A stretch of DNA of 64,000 bases from an uncultured Saprospiraceae bacterium (GTDB lineage: Bacteria > Bacteroidota > Bacteroidia > Chitinophagales > Saprospiraceae). The stretch covers positions 1-64,000 of the forward strand of contig CALDGQ010000063.1 in NCBI GenBank assembly GCA_937941765.1, given 5' to 3'. Shown one piece after another: positions 27,040 to 38,500 of this stretch. Position 1 is the stretch's first letter; every line of letters begins with the position of its first letter. The position numbers and the translations under genes are program-made. The notes beneath the pieces are model-generated. The model was given only the letters and a program-made list of their open reading frames with translations, did not search any database and was not told where the DNA came from.

Positions 27040-27057
27040 ATAAATGTAAAATTAATG

Positions 27058-27720
27058 TTAGAAATTATAATTAATTCCAAGTCGAGTTGTAATTGGTAAC
27101 GCATTCGCCCAAGTATCTCTATCTACCAATGTATCAAATAAAGCGGTTAGCTGATAACCCCAAACATTTCCAAGCTGACCATGGAAACCTCCTCCAATAT
27201 AAAAGTGAGATTGACCAACTCTCTCCAAATCAATTTTCCCTTCATCATTAAAAACTAGTTGACCATTTGTAGGTTGACTATAGGAAACTCTATCAAACTC
27301 GACATGCGCAAAATAAGATCTTCCAATTCTGGCTCTAGCAAATAATCCTGCACCGATGGTAACTGCGTTGAATTTACGAGAAAAACTTTCATCTGGAAGT
27401 GGAATATCATTTCTAATTTTTCCATTCAAAACACTGAATTGAATTCTAGGACCAGCAGAAAACCAATCATTTATTTTGACACCTGCCATCGGAGAGATAC
27501 CATAAGCAATGATATTACCAAATCCTGAAATTGGAATAAAATTGAAACTTAAATCTGAACCAAACCAAGTACGTTGCAAAATGGTTCCTTTGTCATCGAA
27601 GTATTCATCGACTTTATCCGTTTTCTTTTTCTTTTTTCTCGTTTGTGCATCTGCATTGTTAATCGAAACAGCAAATGCGCATATCAATACTAATGACAAC
27701 AGCTTTATTATATTTTTCAT
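27058..27720 (-). CDS. Outer membrane beta-barrel protein of unknown function
   Basis: The protein has 220 residues. The signal peptide runs MKNIIKLLSLVLICAFAVS...NADAQ. A lysine-rich patch RKKKKKTDK lies right after cleavage, then alternating amphipathic strands (LSFNFIPISGFGNIIAYGIS, FNAVTIGAGLFARARIG, HFYIGGGFHGQLG) end in TRLGINYNF. The terminal aromatic and strand pattern fit an outer membrane porin-like or PorT-like fold of 8-10 strands, but no family name can be given. It is on the same strand as the 1135-residue secreted protein, 87 bases downstream of it. Confidence 0.75.
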   Translation of the reverse strand: MKNIIKLLSLVLICAFAVSINNADAQTRKKKKKTDKVDEYFDDKGTILQRTWFGSDLSFNFIPISGFGNIIAYGISPMAGVKINDWFSAGPRIQFSVLNGKIRNDIPLPDESFSRKFNAVTIGAGLFARARIGRSYFAHVEFDRVSYSQPTNGQLVFNDEGKIDLERVGQSHFYIGGGFHGQLGNVWGYQLTALFDTLVDRDTWANALPITTRLGINYNF

Positions 27721-27807
27721 AATGAATTATTTTTATTAGAACAATTTTAAGTAAAAACATTTATATAACGGACACTAGTCTGTATGTTTTTGTTATAGCG
27801 ATGTTAA

Positions 27808-30800
27808 TTATTTACTAGAAATAGGTGAATCAATTAAACTGTCGGCAGTTATTAATTTCTTTCGCTGCAAAAATCCAAGCCAAGCTTCTGCTCTTTTTTT
27901 ATTAGAATAAAGAAAAAATGTCTGAGATTCATTCAATTTTTGATGAAATCCAAGTGTTGTTTTAAATTCTTTTTCCAATACTTTCACGATACTATAGCTA
28001 TACAAATCAAGTGTGCCACCACTTTTACTTATAAATGGAGTGATGATATCATATTGTAAGATGTCCCCAATTTTTTCATAATCTAACTTCCCTTTTTTAG
28101 AAGTGAAATCAACACCAAAGTCACGTAAGTAGGACAGATAGAGGTCTTTTTCCGACATCTTTTTATGACGATTAAGAAAAGTTTCTTTTGCTTTATTTGA
28201 ACTTAAATCGAAAATAGGCAAACCAAAATCGGTATTCAAAAATTTAATTGGGTTGTACTTGTCAGTAGCGCTTAGTTGGTCAATATATTTTAATACGATA
28301 GGGATTTGTTTGTAACTAATCGTTGAAACAATGTTTTGTTGTATCGATGCTTTTGTTGATGCTTCAATATCTAATTGAATCGATTTTTCTAATCGTTCTT
28401 CTAATGAAGCTCCGGTGTTTTCCAACATTGCTGTATGCAAATATGATTTTCTTTCTTCAAATTCATTAATGAAGTCAGATTCATTTAAATATGCTTTTAG
28501 GGTCGAGATGATTTCATTGCGGTATTGTTTATTGAAATTTTTAGAAGTAACATAATTCGTAAACCAACTGTACTTAAACAAATTGTTATAAAACGAACCT
28601 CGATCTTCTAAGTCAAAGTCTTTTGCTTTTTCAAACATAAAATTCAAGACCTCATATTGATCTGTGTCACTAAAGTATTTAGGCAGATTGTCTAAGTTTT
28701 TATAGTTTAATTTCACTTTTTCAAAATGCGCTAAATCTGTTTTAGCAAGCAACTTCTTTTTCGTGTTTAACTTGTTAAGTTTGGAAGGTTTTAGTTTTTT
28801 AATTGCCTCCAAGCAAATTGATTTGTCACTTTTTTTGAAGTGTGAGGAAGCGAAAATTGCATTGATGTCATTTACATTGACTTTTTCTGCTTTTTTGATT
28901 CGATTAACTGTTTCCGTATAAAACAGCTTGGACCAATTTTCATAACTACGACCTTTCTCTAGCCACAAGTCATTCCATTTTTTTGGTCGCTCTTCTTTTT
29001 TTACATCAACAAAAGAATAATTATAAATGGCTTCCAATACTTTATTAGCCAAGTCCGAAACGCGTAATTTCTGTGTTTTAGTTTCAACAATATAACGATC
29101 ATCTGAAGTTAACTCCATTAGCATCGGTACTTCCTCAACTGTTGGAAATCTAAGTAGTAATTCTAAAACTGGACGAATCTGTTGTGGTGATCTATTTTCT
29201 TTTAAGAATGCAGTAATCTTTTCAATATCAACGGCATTGGGTTTTGTTAGTCTCTTTAATTTATTTTTATCGTACTCCAATGGATTGATTAAGAGTTGAT
29301 CAATTTGTTCATTATTGCTTCCAGAAATAGACAATTTCATTCTGAATAATTCTACATGTATATCTTTGTCAAACTCTACCTTGCGAAGTGCGTCGATTTT
29401 TTTAATCATCTCTTGATTGCTTTCTTCTTCAAATAGATTTACATAATCATTGCAAAACCCCATCGCCTCAATATTTCTGAATAGGTGCGACTTTTTTAAA
29501 TAGTGTCTCAATTCATTTTCATCCTCAAAAATTTCTTTTTTTCTGGAGTGGTAAAACTTTTTTAATATTCTTCCAGCTGAATAACTAAGATCACTATTCT
29601 TTTCATGCATGCAGACATAGAATTCAAAAGCAGTCACGTTTTCCAAAGTTAGAATTTCGATCACTTCATTTTCAATAACATATCGCTCCGCAACCTCTAG
29701 ATCTTTATTACTCAACTTTTTTACGGCAGCAACTTGTTTTTTTCTAAGTGCAGTAGAGATGTGATTCTTTTTTGCATAATCAGTCAATTGAACTAACTGC
29801 TCTAAGAAATTATTCTTTAAAGAAGGCAGGTTGGTATTGTAATTACGAAGCAACCTCTTATATTTTTTTGCCAGTGGAATGACTTCATTAGGATCTCCTT
29901 TTGTTAAAATACTAAATGCTTCAAATGCTGTAGAATCATTGTTGGAATTTAGTTGTTTGAAATACTTTTCATAAGTATCCGATTTTTCTTTTGCTGTTTT
30001 TTTGTTTGCAAAAACGGACTTAGCTTCGTCCCAGACATAATCATTATAATGGGTATTCCAATACAGAACGAAATTTTGTAAAGAAGTGCGATCATTGTTG
30101 AGTCTAAGATTGTAGGTGTAAGTTTTATCCTTTTTTTGAAATCCAACATGATCTCTAGTCAATTTATCAAGTAGTTTGTAGTAATATTCCCAGGATCTAT
30201 CTTTGTCTGAAATGCCATTATTTTTCTGAATTTTATAAATATGATTGGCGATATATAACAAACATCTTGGATGTTTTCCAGTCTTTAACTTATTAATTGC
30301 ATTATGTCTAACAAAAGGATAGCGGTCTGATTCGACTAAAATTTTGCCGTAGTAATCTACTGGCTCATAAAAGAAATTTTGTTGTGTCAAAGGCATTTTG
30401 TCAAAACCGAAATTGACCATTCCATCAATGGTTTTCAAAGAGTCAATATAAAATTTATAACGGCGATAATATTTATTTGGGTTGTCTTCAGAAATATAAA
30501 TATTGGTCATGTAACTTAAATATTCCGAAGCAATGTATGGTTCAATTTCCTTACTTTTTACATGTCCAAGTATGATATTGACGATTTCTATAGTTGCTTG
30601 ATTAAGCAATTCAAAATACAAAGCACGATACAAATCTGTTTTAAATTCGAATTTTTGAATCCTTTTATCCTTTAGTACATCCAATAAATATTGGTAGCCT
30701 TCTTTCATTCGGAGCGCAGAAATTTCTTCAATCTGATGATAGATAAGTCCTTCATCACTCGTCGTCAACCCATTTTCCAATTCCAAAGACATCTTTTTAA

Positions 30801-31215
30801 ATTTGTGATACTTATCTTCTTTAGGTCCTAGCCATAAATTTTTAACCTCAATTTGAGCTTGTCTTTCTTCAAAAGGAGTAATATAAAATGACTGAAGTGA
30901 ATGGGAATATTTTATTTGATCGGCATTTTCATAATAGAAAGCAAGGAAATTTTCTTTTGTCAAGTTTGCTTCTAGATCAAATTCTTTGGAATCGAAAAAG
31001 GTATTTTCAATTAATATTTGCTGAATACGATCGAAATACCCAGGCTTATTTAAAAACGTAGCGATATCTCTCAAGCTCCTTTTTTCTCCTGATAAAATCA
31101 GTTGTTCAATATCAGAAATGATTTCTTCGGTTTCAGAACTACCAAAACCAGGCTGGCCATATGTCTTACAACATACCAACAAAAGAATGGTGATAGAAAG
31201 TAAAATTTCTTTCAT
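27808..31215 (-). CDS. Large secreted helical protein of unknown function (1135 residues)
   Basis: I do not recognise a family. The N-terminus is a signal peptide (MKEILLSITILLLVCC...YGQ), and the Cys pair could be a lipobox although the cut after YGQ looks equally good. The rest is strongly charged, Lys/Glu/Asp-rich, predominantly alpha-helical and organised in helical pairs, with an HEAT/TPR-like appearance (LYRALYFELLNQATIEIVNIIL, VRHNAINKLKTGKHPRCLLYIA, LELLLRFPTVEEVPMLMELT). There is no T9SS sorting tail, no catalytic motif and no membrane helix beyond the signal, so a periplasmic or lipoprotein scaffold is the best guess. It sits between the outer membrane protein and the M23 peptidase gene, all on the minus strand. 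Confidence 0.72.
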   Translation of the reverse strand: MKEILLSITILLLVCCKTYGQPGFGSSETEEIISDIEQLILSGEKRSLRDIATFLNKPGYFDRIQQILIENTFFDSKEFDLEANLTKENFLAFYYENADQIKYSHSLQSFYITPFEERQAQIEVKNLWLGPKEDKYHKFKKMSLELENGLTTSDEGLIYHQIEEISALRMKEGYQYLLDVLKDKRIQKFEFKTDLYRALYFELLNQATIEIVNIILGHVKSKEIEPYIASEYLSYMTNIYISEDNPNKYYRRYKFYIDSLKTIDGMVNFGFDKMPLTQQNFFYEPVDYYGKILVESDRYPFVRHNAINKLKTGKHPRCLLYIANHIYKIQKNNGISDKDRSWEYYYKLLDKLTRDHVGFQKKDKTYTYNLRLNNDRTSLQNFVLYWNTHYNDYVWDEAKSVFANKKTAKEKSDTYEKYFKQLNSNNDSTAFEAFSILTKGDPNEVIPLAKKYKRLLRNYNTNLPSLKNNFLEQLVQLTDYAKKNHISTALRKKQVAAVKKLSNKDLEVAERYVIENEVIEILTLENVTAFEFYVCMHEKNSDLSYSAGRILKKFYHSRKKEIFEDENELRHYLKKSHLFRNIEAMGFCNDYVNLFEEESNQEMIKKIDALRKVEFDKDIHVELFRMKLSISGSNNEQIDQLLINPLEYDKNKLKRLTKPNAVDIEKITAFLKENRSPQQIRPVLELLLRFPTVEEVPMLMELTSDDRYIVETKTQKLRVSDLANKVLEAIYNYSFVDVKKEERPKKWNDLWLEKGRSYENWSKLFYTETVNRIKKAEKVNVNDINAIFASSHFKKSDKSICLEAIKKLKPSKLNKLNTKKKLLAKTDLAHFEKVKLNYKNLDNLPKYFSDTDQYEVLNFMFEKAKDFDLEDRGSFYNNLFKYSWFTNYVTSKNFNKQYRNEIISTLKAYLNESDFINEFEERKSYLHTAMLENTGASLEERLEKSIQLDIEASTKASIQQNIVSTISYKQIPIVLKYIDQLSATDKYNPIKFLNTDFGLPIFDLSSNKAKETFLNRHKKMSEKDLYLSYLRDFGVDFTSKKGKLDYEKIGDILQYDIITPFISKSGGTLDLYSYSIVKVLEKEFKTTLGFHQKLNESQTFFLYSNKKRAEAWLGFLQRKKLITADSLIDSPISSK

Positions 31216-31447
31216 TTCGGACTAATAACCTCTAAGTGAATTTATTACGTGTTACGCTATATGGTTATACTGAAAAATGAAGGGAATGTTTGCTCCTTTT
31301 TTGGATGAATTTTGAGCACTTAAATTGTTTTGGTAAGTGGTTGCATTTCAAGGTATTGGAAATGTTAATTTCAACTTTACAACCAATGTAACTGCCATTT
31401 TCAAATGGCATCCTTGTTATAAGAAAAACGAACGCTAATTTTAAAAC

Positions 31448-32290
31448 TTAACGATTTTGACGAATAAATGGAGTAGGGCTGATGTAACCAAATTGATCAG
31501 CAGAATATCCAGGACCAATATTCATGTCAAGAAAAGTTCTCATTTCTAAATGCAAGTGGGCAGAATATTTTCCATCAGCAGTACCAATGTGACCAATCAA
31601 ATCACCACGTCTAACAAATGTTTCTTTTTGAACTACAATGTCATTAAGATGTGAAGAGACAGATTCGATATATTCGTAGTAAGGATGATTATCCAATTTG
31701 TGAATGATACGAACGGTATTTCCCCAACCACAACAAAGATGTTCCGCAAAAGTAACATAGCCATCTCCAGTTGCATAAACCGGATCTCCCAAATCTGTAT
31801 TGCCGCCACCAACGCCATTCCAATCTTCTCCAAGATGCAATTTCTGTCCAAATCGCAACGCCAAAAAATAACCATCTGCATTTGGTTTGCCAACTGGAAA
31901 ATCAAAACCTTCAGCGATATAATAAGGATTGCTTGCGAATATCGGATCGTATTTTGGGGAAGGTATTTTCATAGATTCTAACGGAGCCGTTGGAGCACTA
32001 TTGATGACTTCTTTATTTCTTTTTTTCGTTGATTTTTTTTCAATTTGCTGGTCGATTGATTGATCATTCGAATATTTACTAGACGAATTATTCTTTTTAG
32101 GCTTTATAATTTCATTTTCATCATACAAAAAAGTCTCATCTCTTACTTCAGCAATTACATTTTTGACTGGAATGGCCGTAATTTGATCTTTAGAAATGAT
32201 GCTATTGGTAATTTTATTCACCTCATTAGACTCAGATACATGGCATCCTAAACAGAGAAACAAAAGGAAAAAAAGGAAATTGTCTTTCAT
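31448..32290 (-). CDS. M23 family metallopeptidase, lipoprotein
   Basis: This is a LytM/lysostaphin-type zinc endopeptidase, probably acting on peptidoglycan cross-links or as an amidase activator. The N-terminus MKDNFLFFLLFLCLGC ends in the lipobox LGC. Residues ~25-110 are a low-complexity charged linker with KKNNSSSKYSND and KKSTKKRNK. The catalytic domain contains HLGEDWNG (metal-binding HxxxD), GDPVYATGDGYV, GNTVRIIHKL, SHLNDI and GKYSAHLHLEMR (HxH). All four zinc and catalytic residues expected of an active enzyme seem present. Its start is divergent from the giant gene at 32525. Confidence 0.92.
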   Translation of the reverse strand: MKDNFLFFLLFLCLGCHVSESNEVNKITNSIISKDQITAIPVKNVIAEVRDETFLYDENEIIKPKKNNSSSKYSNDQSIDQQIEKKSTKKRNKEVINSAPTAPLESMKIPSPKYDPIFASNPYYIAEGFDFPVGKPNADGYFLALRFGQKLHLGEDWNGVGGGNTDLGDPVYATGDGYVTFAEHLCCGWGNTVRIIHKLDNHPYYEYIESVSSHLNDIVVQKETFVRRGDLIGHIGTADGKYSAHLHLEMRTFLDMNIGPGYSADQFGYISPTPFIRQNR

Positions 32291-32452
32291 AGATTAAAAA
32301 ATGTTCATATTAATTTGCTTAGACTCAGGGATATCAGCTAAAAAACCTTTAAATTAACTATCATTTAAGAGAAGTACGATACCTTAAAATTTTATTTTAA
32401 ATATATTTATTATTATCAATAATAAATCAGCCTTCAAAATACTTTATCTGCT

Positions 32453-32460
32453 TACTTTTG
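32453..32460 (+). promoter_or_regulatory. Candidate -7 box for the 3136-residue giant protein gene
   Basis: TACTTTTG fits TAnnTTTG and lies 65 bases before the ATG. No TTTG is found at the expected -33 distance, so support is only moderate. Confidence 0.35.
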
Positions 32461-32524
32461 TCAACCAAAATGCCTTAAAACAAACGTTTTATACGTTATA
32501 ACACCATTGTTGAGTATCAGATAA

Positions 32525-35500
32525 ATGCACTCTTTAAGAAACTATATACTTATTCTTTTATTGTTTGTCTTGTTTCAAGATCAAACTTATGCACAATTGT
32601 GCGGGTGTACAGCCTGTCCGGTAGATGTTGCTGTAGGTGCAACTCAAAATATCAACTTTGAAATTACCGGTGCAACCATGAACACAGATCTAGGAGGATC
32701 TCAATCGGTTTGTGGTGTAGTTCTGACTTTTGATCCAACCAATATGTTTGGTATTGAGATGACGCTGACTTCTCCTGCTGGTCAATCAATTCAATTGATA
32801 GGTCCTACTGCGGTGGGGGCTGGTACAGGTATTACAAATTTTGATGTTGGTTTTGTAAAATGTGTAGACAGTGCCATTCCTGAACCTGGTTTCGATGCTC
32901 AATGGAACAATGCTCAAGTATGGCCAATCAATGGTACTATTTTCGGAACTTATTATCCTTTCGATGGTTGTTTGGAAGATTTTAATACTGGATCAATTAA
33001 TGGGAATTGGACACTTAGAGTTGATAATAACAATACAAGTCCGCCCACGAATTTTCCACTTGTATTAGAGAATTTTTACCCAATATTTTGTGAAGAAGTT
33101 GGCATCGATTGCAATCCTTGTGATGCAGATGCTGGTGATCTTTCTGCTTATCCAGATATTCAAGTCTGTGAAGAAGATCCTGAATTAACAATGTTAATCG
33201 ATCCTGTTTATCCAAACGGCGCGCCAGATCCTGGATCATATGCATATAGGTTCACCATCGGAGATACGGACGACAATAATAGGATAATAGCTTACCAACC
33301 AACTTTTGATATGTCTAGTTATGGACCTGGAACCTATACGATTTGTGGATTTTCAATTTTGCAAGATGATATTGGAAACTTAGGACCCTTTCTACCTCCA
33401 TCTGGTTCTGGCGGGGTTTTTCCTCCAACTTCAACAGTCACCTTAGGTGAACTTAATAATTTTTTGATGGGTACCAATCCTCCTGTATGTGGTGATTTAA
33501 CAAATAATTGCTTTGAAATAGATATTTTTCCTATACCTAATAATCCTTCGATTGCTTTTCCAGATACGATTCCATGTTCTGGTACCCAAAGTATATTGTT
33601 AGACGGATCTTTACCTCCTGGAAATCCACCATTTACTTGGTCTGCTTTTAATGGTGGTACTTTTGGTGCTGGACAAAATACATTGACACCTGAAGTATTA
33701 TCTGCAGGAACTTATGTTTTAGAAATTATGTATCCTGCTTCTATTTGTATTGGTACTGATACAGTCGAGGTTGTTGCTGATACGAGAATTCCTAACATTA
33801 GTATTGTAACTCCTGATTTGTTAAATTGTAGTGGTCCTGTGGAACTGAATGGTAGCGGAACAACCGGGTCTGCATTGTCATTTGAATGGTTCGAAGTAGC
33901 AACTGGATTATCCATTTCTATGTCATCAACAGCTTTTGCTGAAAATGCAGGAGATTATTTATTGGTAGCAACTTCTGGATTGAATAATTGTGTTGATAGT
34001 ATGGAAATTGAAGTTTTTGGTAGTTCTGAAATGCCAATAGCCATTGCACCTACTCAAGATACTTTGTCTTGTAATGAAACATCTGTTCTGTTAGATGGCG
34101 GTTTGTCGACCGGAGGTACATTGTTTGATTGGTACAATTCTGCTGGAACGTTAATGTCGTCAAATGATACGCTTACGGTTTTTACACCAGATGTTTATGA
34201 ACTTGTTGTTACCAATTTGCTAAGTGATTGCAAAGATACTACCTATACAACTGTTGTTGAAATTAGTGAGACACCAACAGCGATTATTACACCACCCGAT
34301 ACTTTAAATTGTAGTATCGATCTCGTAACTTTATTTGGAAATACTTCTTTAAGTACGAATCCGGTAGAATATTGTTGGCTAAATCCTGATGGTGCTATTA
34401 TTGGCTTATCTCAAAATCATCAAGTTAGTATTGCAGGTGTTTTTCAACTAATTGTTAAAGATCAAGTTTCAGGTTGCCAAGATACCACTGATGTTGAAGT
34501 CATAAAATTAGAATCGGTTCCAACCGCAGTGCCGACACCAAACGGAATTTTGAATTGTCAACAAGATACCGTCTCCGTGGATGCGCTTAGTTCGTTTGGA
34601 ATCAATGAGTTGACCTATGAATGGCACACTGCTTTTTGGGATTTTATTGACGACAGTGATTCAATTCAAGTCACTAACACAAATTTTTACAATTTGTTAG
34701 TGATTGATGAAGTAAGTGGATGTGTGGATAGTTTACGTTTTTCAGTCATGCAAGATACAGTAGCTCCAATTGCAAGTGCGATTGTCAATGATATGATTTC
34801 TTGTGCAAACGAGACTGTATTGTTGGATGGTGCTGGAAGTAGCTATGAAAATAGCGGTAGCCTGGAATGGTTTGATCCGCTTGGCAATAATATTTTAAAT
34901 GCAGTAAGTTATAACACTTCAATTGCTGGAGAACATTTATTGGTCGCAACAGATGCTATTAATTTTTGCACAGATAGTTTGTTTTTTGAAGTGTTAGGCG
35001 ATACTTCAAGTGTAATCGCAATCGCTTTCCCGGACACTTTAAATTGTATTCAAACGGAAGTTACATTAGATGGTAGTGCTTCTATCGGTCCTCCGGGAAT
35101 TGAATTTGAGTGGCAAAATTTTGCAGGTACTTTTTTAAGTGCTACTGCAACACATGTGGTTACAACTCCAGATATTTATAGATTGATTGTGTCTCTTCCA
35201 AATTCAACTTGTGCGGATACGATTGAAATTGATATTCCACAGATTATTGTACAGCCAGATATTTCAGTCACTACAGATCCAGGAACCATATTGGATTGCA
35301 ACATTACTTCTATCTATGCAGAAGCTTTTGTAATCGGTGGTTTTACTTGGCATAATTCAGATTGGGATACGATTGCACAAACGCACGATTACACAATTAC
35401 CACTCCCGGAACCTATTATTTTGTTGGAGAATCCAATTCCACTTTTTGTTTGGATACAGTTGAGATTGTGATTACTGATAATTTTAATTACCCAAATGCA

Positions 35501-38500
35501 GCGGCAATTGCGTTGGACACTATTACTTGTACGCAAGATTCTGTCATCTTAAATGGATCTGGTTCTTCAGGAAATGGACCACTTGCATATCAATGGTATG
35601 ACCCAATTGATTTGCCTTTGGGGATGGGCGCAACACAAGTCGCTTACACCTCAGGGACGTATACTTTAGTGGTTGAAAACACCGACTTCGGTTGCACCGA
35701 TACAGTGGACGTAGTCGTTAACCAAGTGGCACATGTACCAGTTGCAGTTATTGATTCAATTGGTCTATTGGATTGCGGAAGTAGTACTTTAGTCCTAGAT
35801 GGAAGCAATTCTACGAGCACTGGTCCACTATCATATATTTGGCGGAATCTGGCTGACATGTCTATTGTAAGCATGATTGCTACTGCAAATATTTCGACTG
35901 CTGGGGTTTATGAATTAACAATTGTAGATCAAAATAGTAATTGTGAAAGTACAGCTTCTATTGCAATTAATAACACAGCGCAGCCAACTTCTACAATCGC
36001 TTTTCCGGATACCATTAACTGTGGAAATTTATCAGTTGACTTAATAGGAGCTGCTTCGTTAGGAACTGGAATGTTGACTTATAATTGGTTAGGTGATTTT
36101 GGAACGCCCATTGGGATGACTCAAGACATAACGGTAACAGAAGGTGGAGTTTATACTTTAATTGTTGGACATGAACTCAATTCTTGTACGGATACATCAA
36201 CGATTGTAGTGATAGAAAATTTAATCCAACCAGTAGCAGGCGGAACAACCAATGATACGCTTTCTTGTTATGACCCTATTGCAGTGATGACACCACTAGG
36301 CTCTTCTGGAAATGGAATGTTAGAATTTGAATGGTTCGATCCACTCGATGGTTTTGTCGGAAATTCAGCATTAGAAATAGCTTTCATACCAGGTGGTTAT
36401 ACTTTGATTGTTACAGATCTTTCAAATGAATGCAAAGATACCACAACAGTTGTCGTTCTTGGAAATATTGATCCACCAACAGCAGAAGCTGGCGTTACAG
36501 GGGTTGGTTGTGATGGCGACCAAATTTTTATTTCAGGATTAAACTCAACAGGACAAGGTGTCTTAGATTATGAATGGCAAGACACCTTTGGCTTTTTTGT
36601 ATCAAATGGTATCGTGCATGAAGTGGATAGCATCGCTACTTATTTATTGATCGTAACGGATAGTGAAAATGGATGTGCCGACACAACAAATATCACCATT
36701 CCTCCTGGTGGACTAGGAGTTACCGCAATCGCGACGGTAGGGGAAGAATTGGATTGTGAAAATTCAACAGTACTATTAAATGGCTCTATGTCGATTGCCG
36801 ACAATATGATTTTCTATGAATGGTACGATACCGCTAACATTGCTTTTAGTAACAATGAATTCGTTCCAGTAAGTATAAGTGGTGTTTATACTTTAGTTGT
36901 TTTCGATCAATTAAGTGGCTGTTCTGATACCACAACAGTTGAGGTGGTTCAAGCAGCAAATGCTGTAAATGCTGACATTCAAACTTCAGGAAATGGGGTA
37001 ATTAATTGCGAATTTCCAACAATACAATTGGATGGAACCAATTCAACAGGAACCAATTTAGCTTATGAATGGAAAGATCCTGCAGGAACTTCTCTATCAA
37101 CAGATCCAATATATCCAGCTTCATCACCTAACTTTTATTGGTTGGTAATCACCGATACCTTAACTAATTGTACAGATTCGATCTCCTTAATCGTTCCTAG
37201 AATGCAAGACACACCAGAAGCAATTGCGTTGGTTCAAGATACAATCAATTGTTTCCAAAGCGCTGTTTTGATGGATGGTGTGACCTCTTTTTCTGCTACA
37301 AATCATGCAATAGCATTTCAATGGTACGATAATTTAGGAACACCTTTAGGATCCGATACTATACAACTTGCTACCTCTCCAGGACTTTATAACTTAATTG
37401 TGACAGACACTATAACTGCCTGTTCAGATACAACAACTGTTGAAGTTTTTCAATCATCGGATCAACCTAATTCGGTTATCACTTTTGACAATCATTTGAG
37501 TTGCATTAATGGCACAACTACTTTAGATGGAACATTATCTTCACAAGGTGGTCAATGGACAGATGATGCTTTTTCTGATTTAGGAAATACGCCCACTTTA
37601 CCAATTACAACTCCTGGAATCTATTACCTGATTCTTCAAGATAATGTAAGCATGTGCGCTGATACGTCTTTTGTTGAAATATTTCAATATCTGGATGAGC
37701 CAGTGGCTGCTGCTCAAGTGGATTCAGAAATTACTTGTGTTTCTGATACGATTTTCTTAAATGGAAATGCTTCCTCAACTGCTGGTTCTACCTTGTTATA
37801 TGAATGGCAAAATGGAGTAGGAATTACCATAGGTAATCAACCTAACGAACTTGCTTTTGTTCCCGACAACTATACGCTTATCGTAACAGATAGTTTGAGT
37901 GGTTGTATAGATAGCATTCAAGTTACACCGACTATAAACAATACGCCGCCGATAGCATCTGCATTGGTTTTTGATTCTTTAAGTTGTGTGTTGGACAGTG
38001 TGCTTATCGCTGGAAGTTCTTCTCCTCAAAATCTGGATTACGAATGGAGAAACGCAGCCAATCAAGTTGTTGGATCAAATACGAATCTCCTAGTTGGTGA
38101 TCCAGGATTTTATGGCTTTTTGGTAACGGATCCATCAAATGGTTGTTCTGATAGCTTAAGTGTCGAAGTATTTTCTAATGTAGGTAATGTCATTGCACAA
38201 GTAGCAATACCCGATTCTTTAGGATGTGGTGTTGAAAATGTGTTGTTAGATGGGAGCTCATCCATTGGCACAAATCTTTCGTATGTATGGAAAGATGATA
38301 CAGGCTTTATAATAGAAACAGATGCCATTGCAACCGTTACAGAAATAGGAGTTTATACATTGGTGGTATCAGATCAAAATATGACTTGCGCAGATAGCAC
38401 AACGGTAGAAGTATTTTCAGGAGGTGGCAGTATCGTTGCACAAGTAGCAACACCTGATTCTTTAGGTTGTGGTGTTGAAAATGTGTTGTTAGATGGGAAT

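Noticed and set aside
31393-31410. Small palindrome TGCCATTTTCAAATGGCA after the M23 gene
   Set aside because: Only 8 pairs with a 2-base loop and no T-run; too weak to call a terminator.
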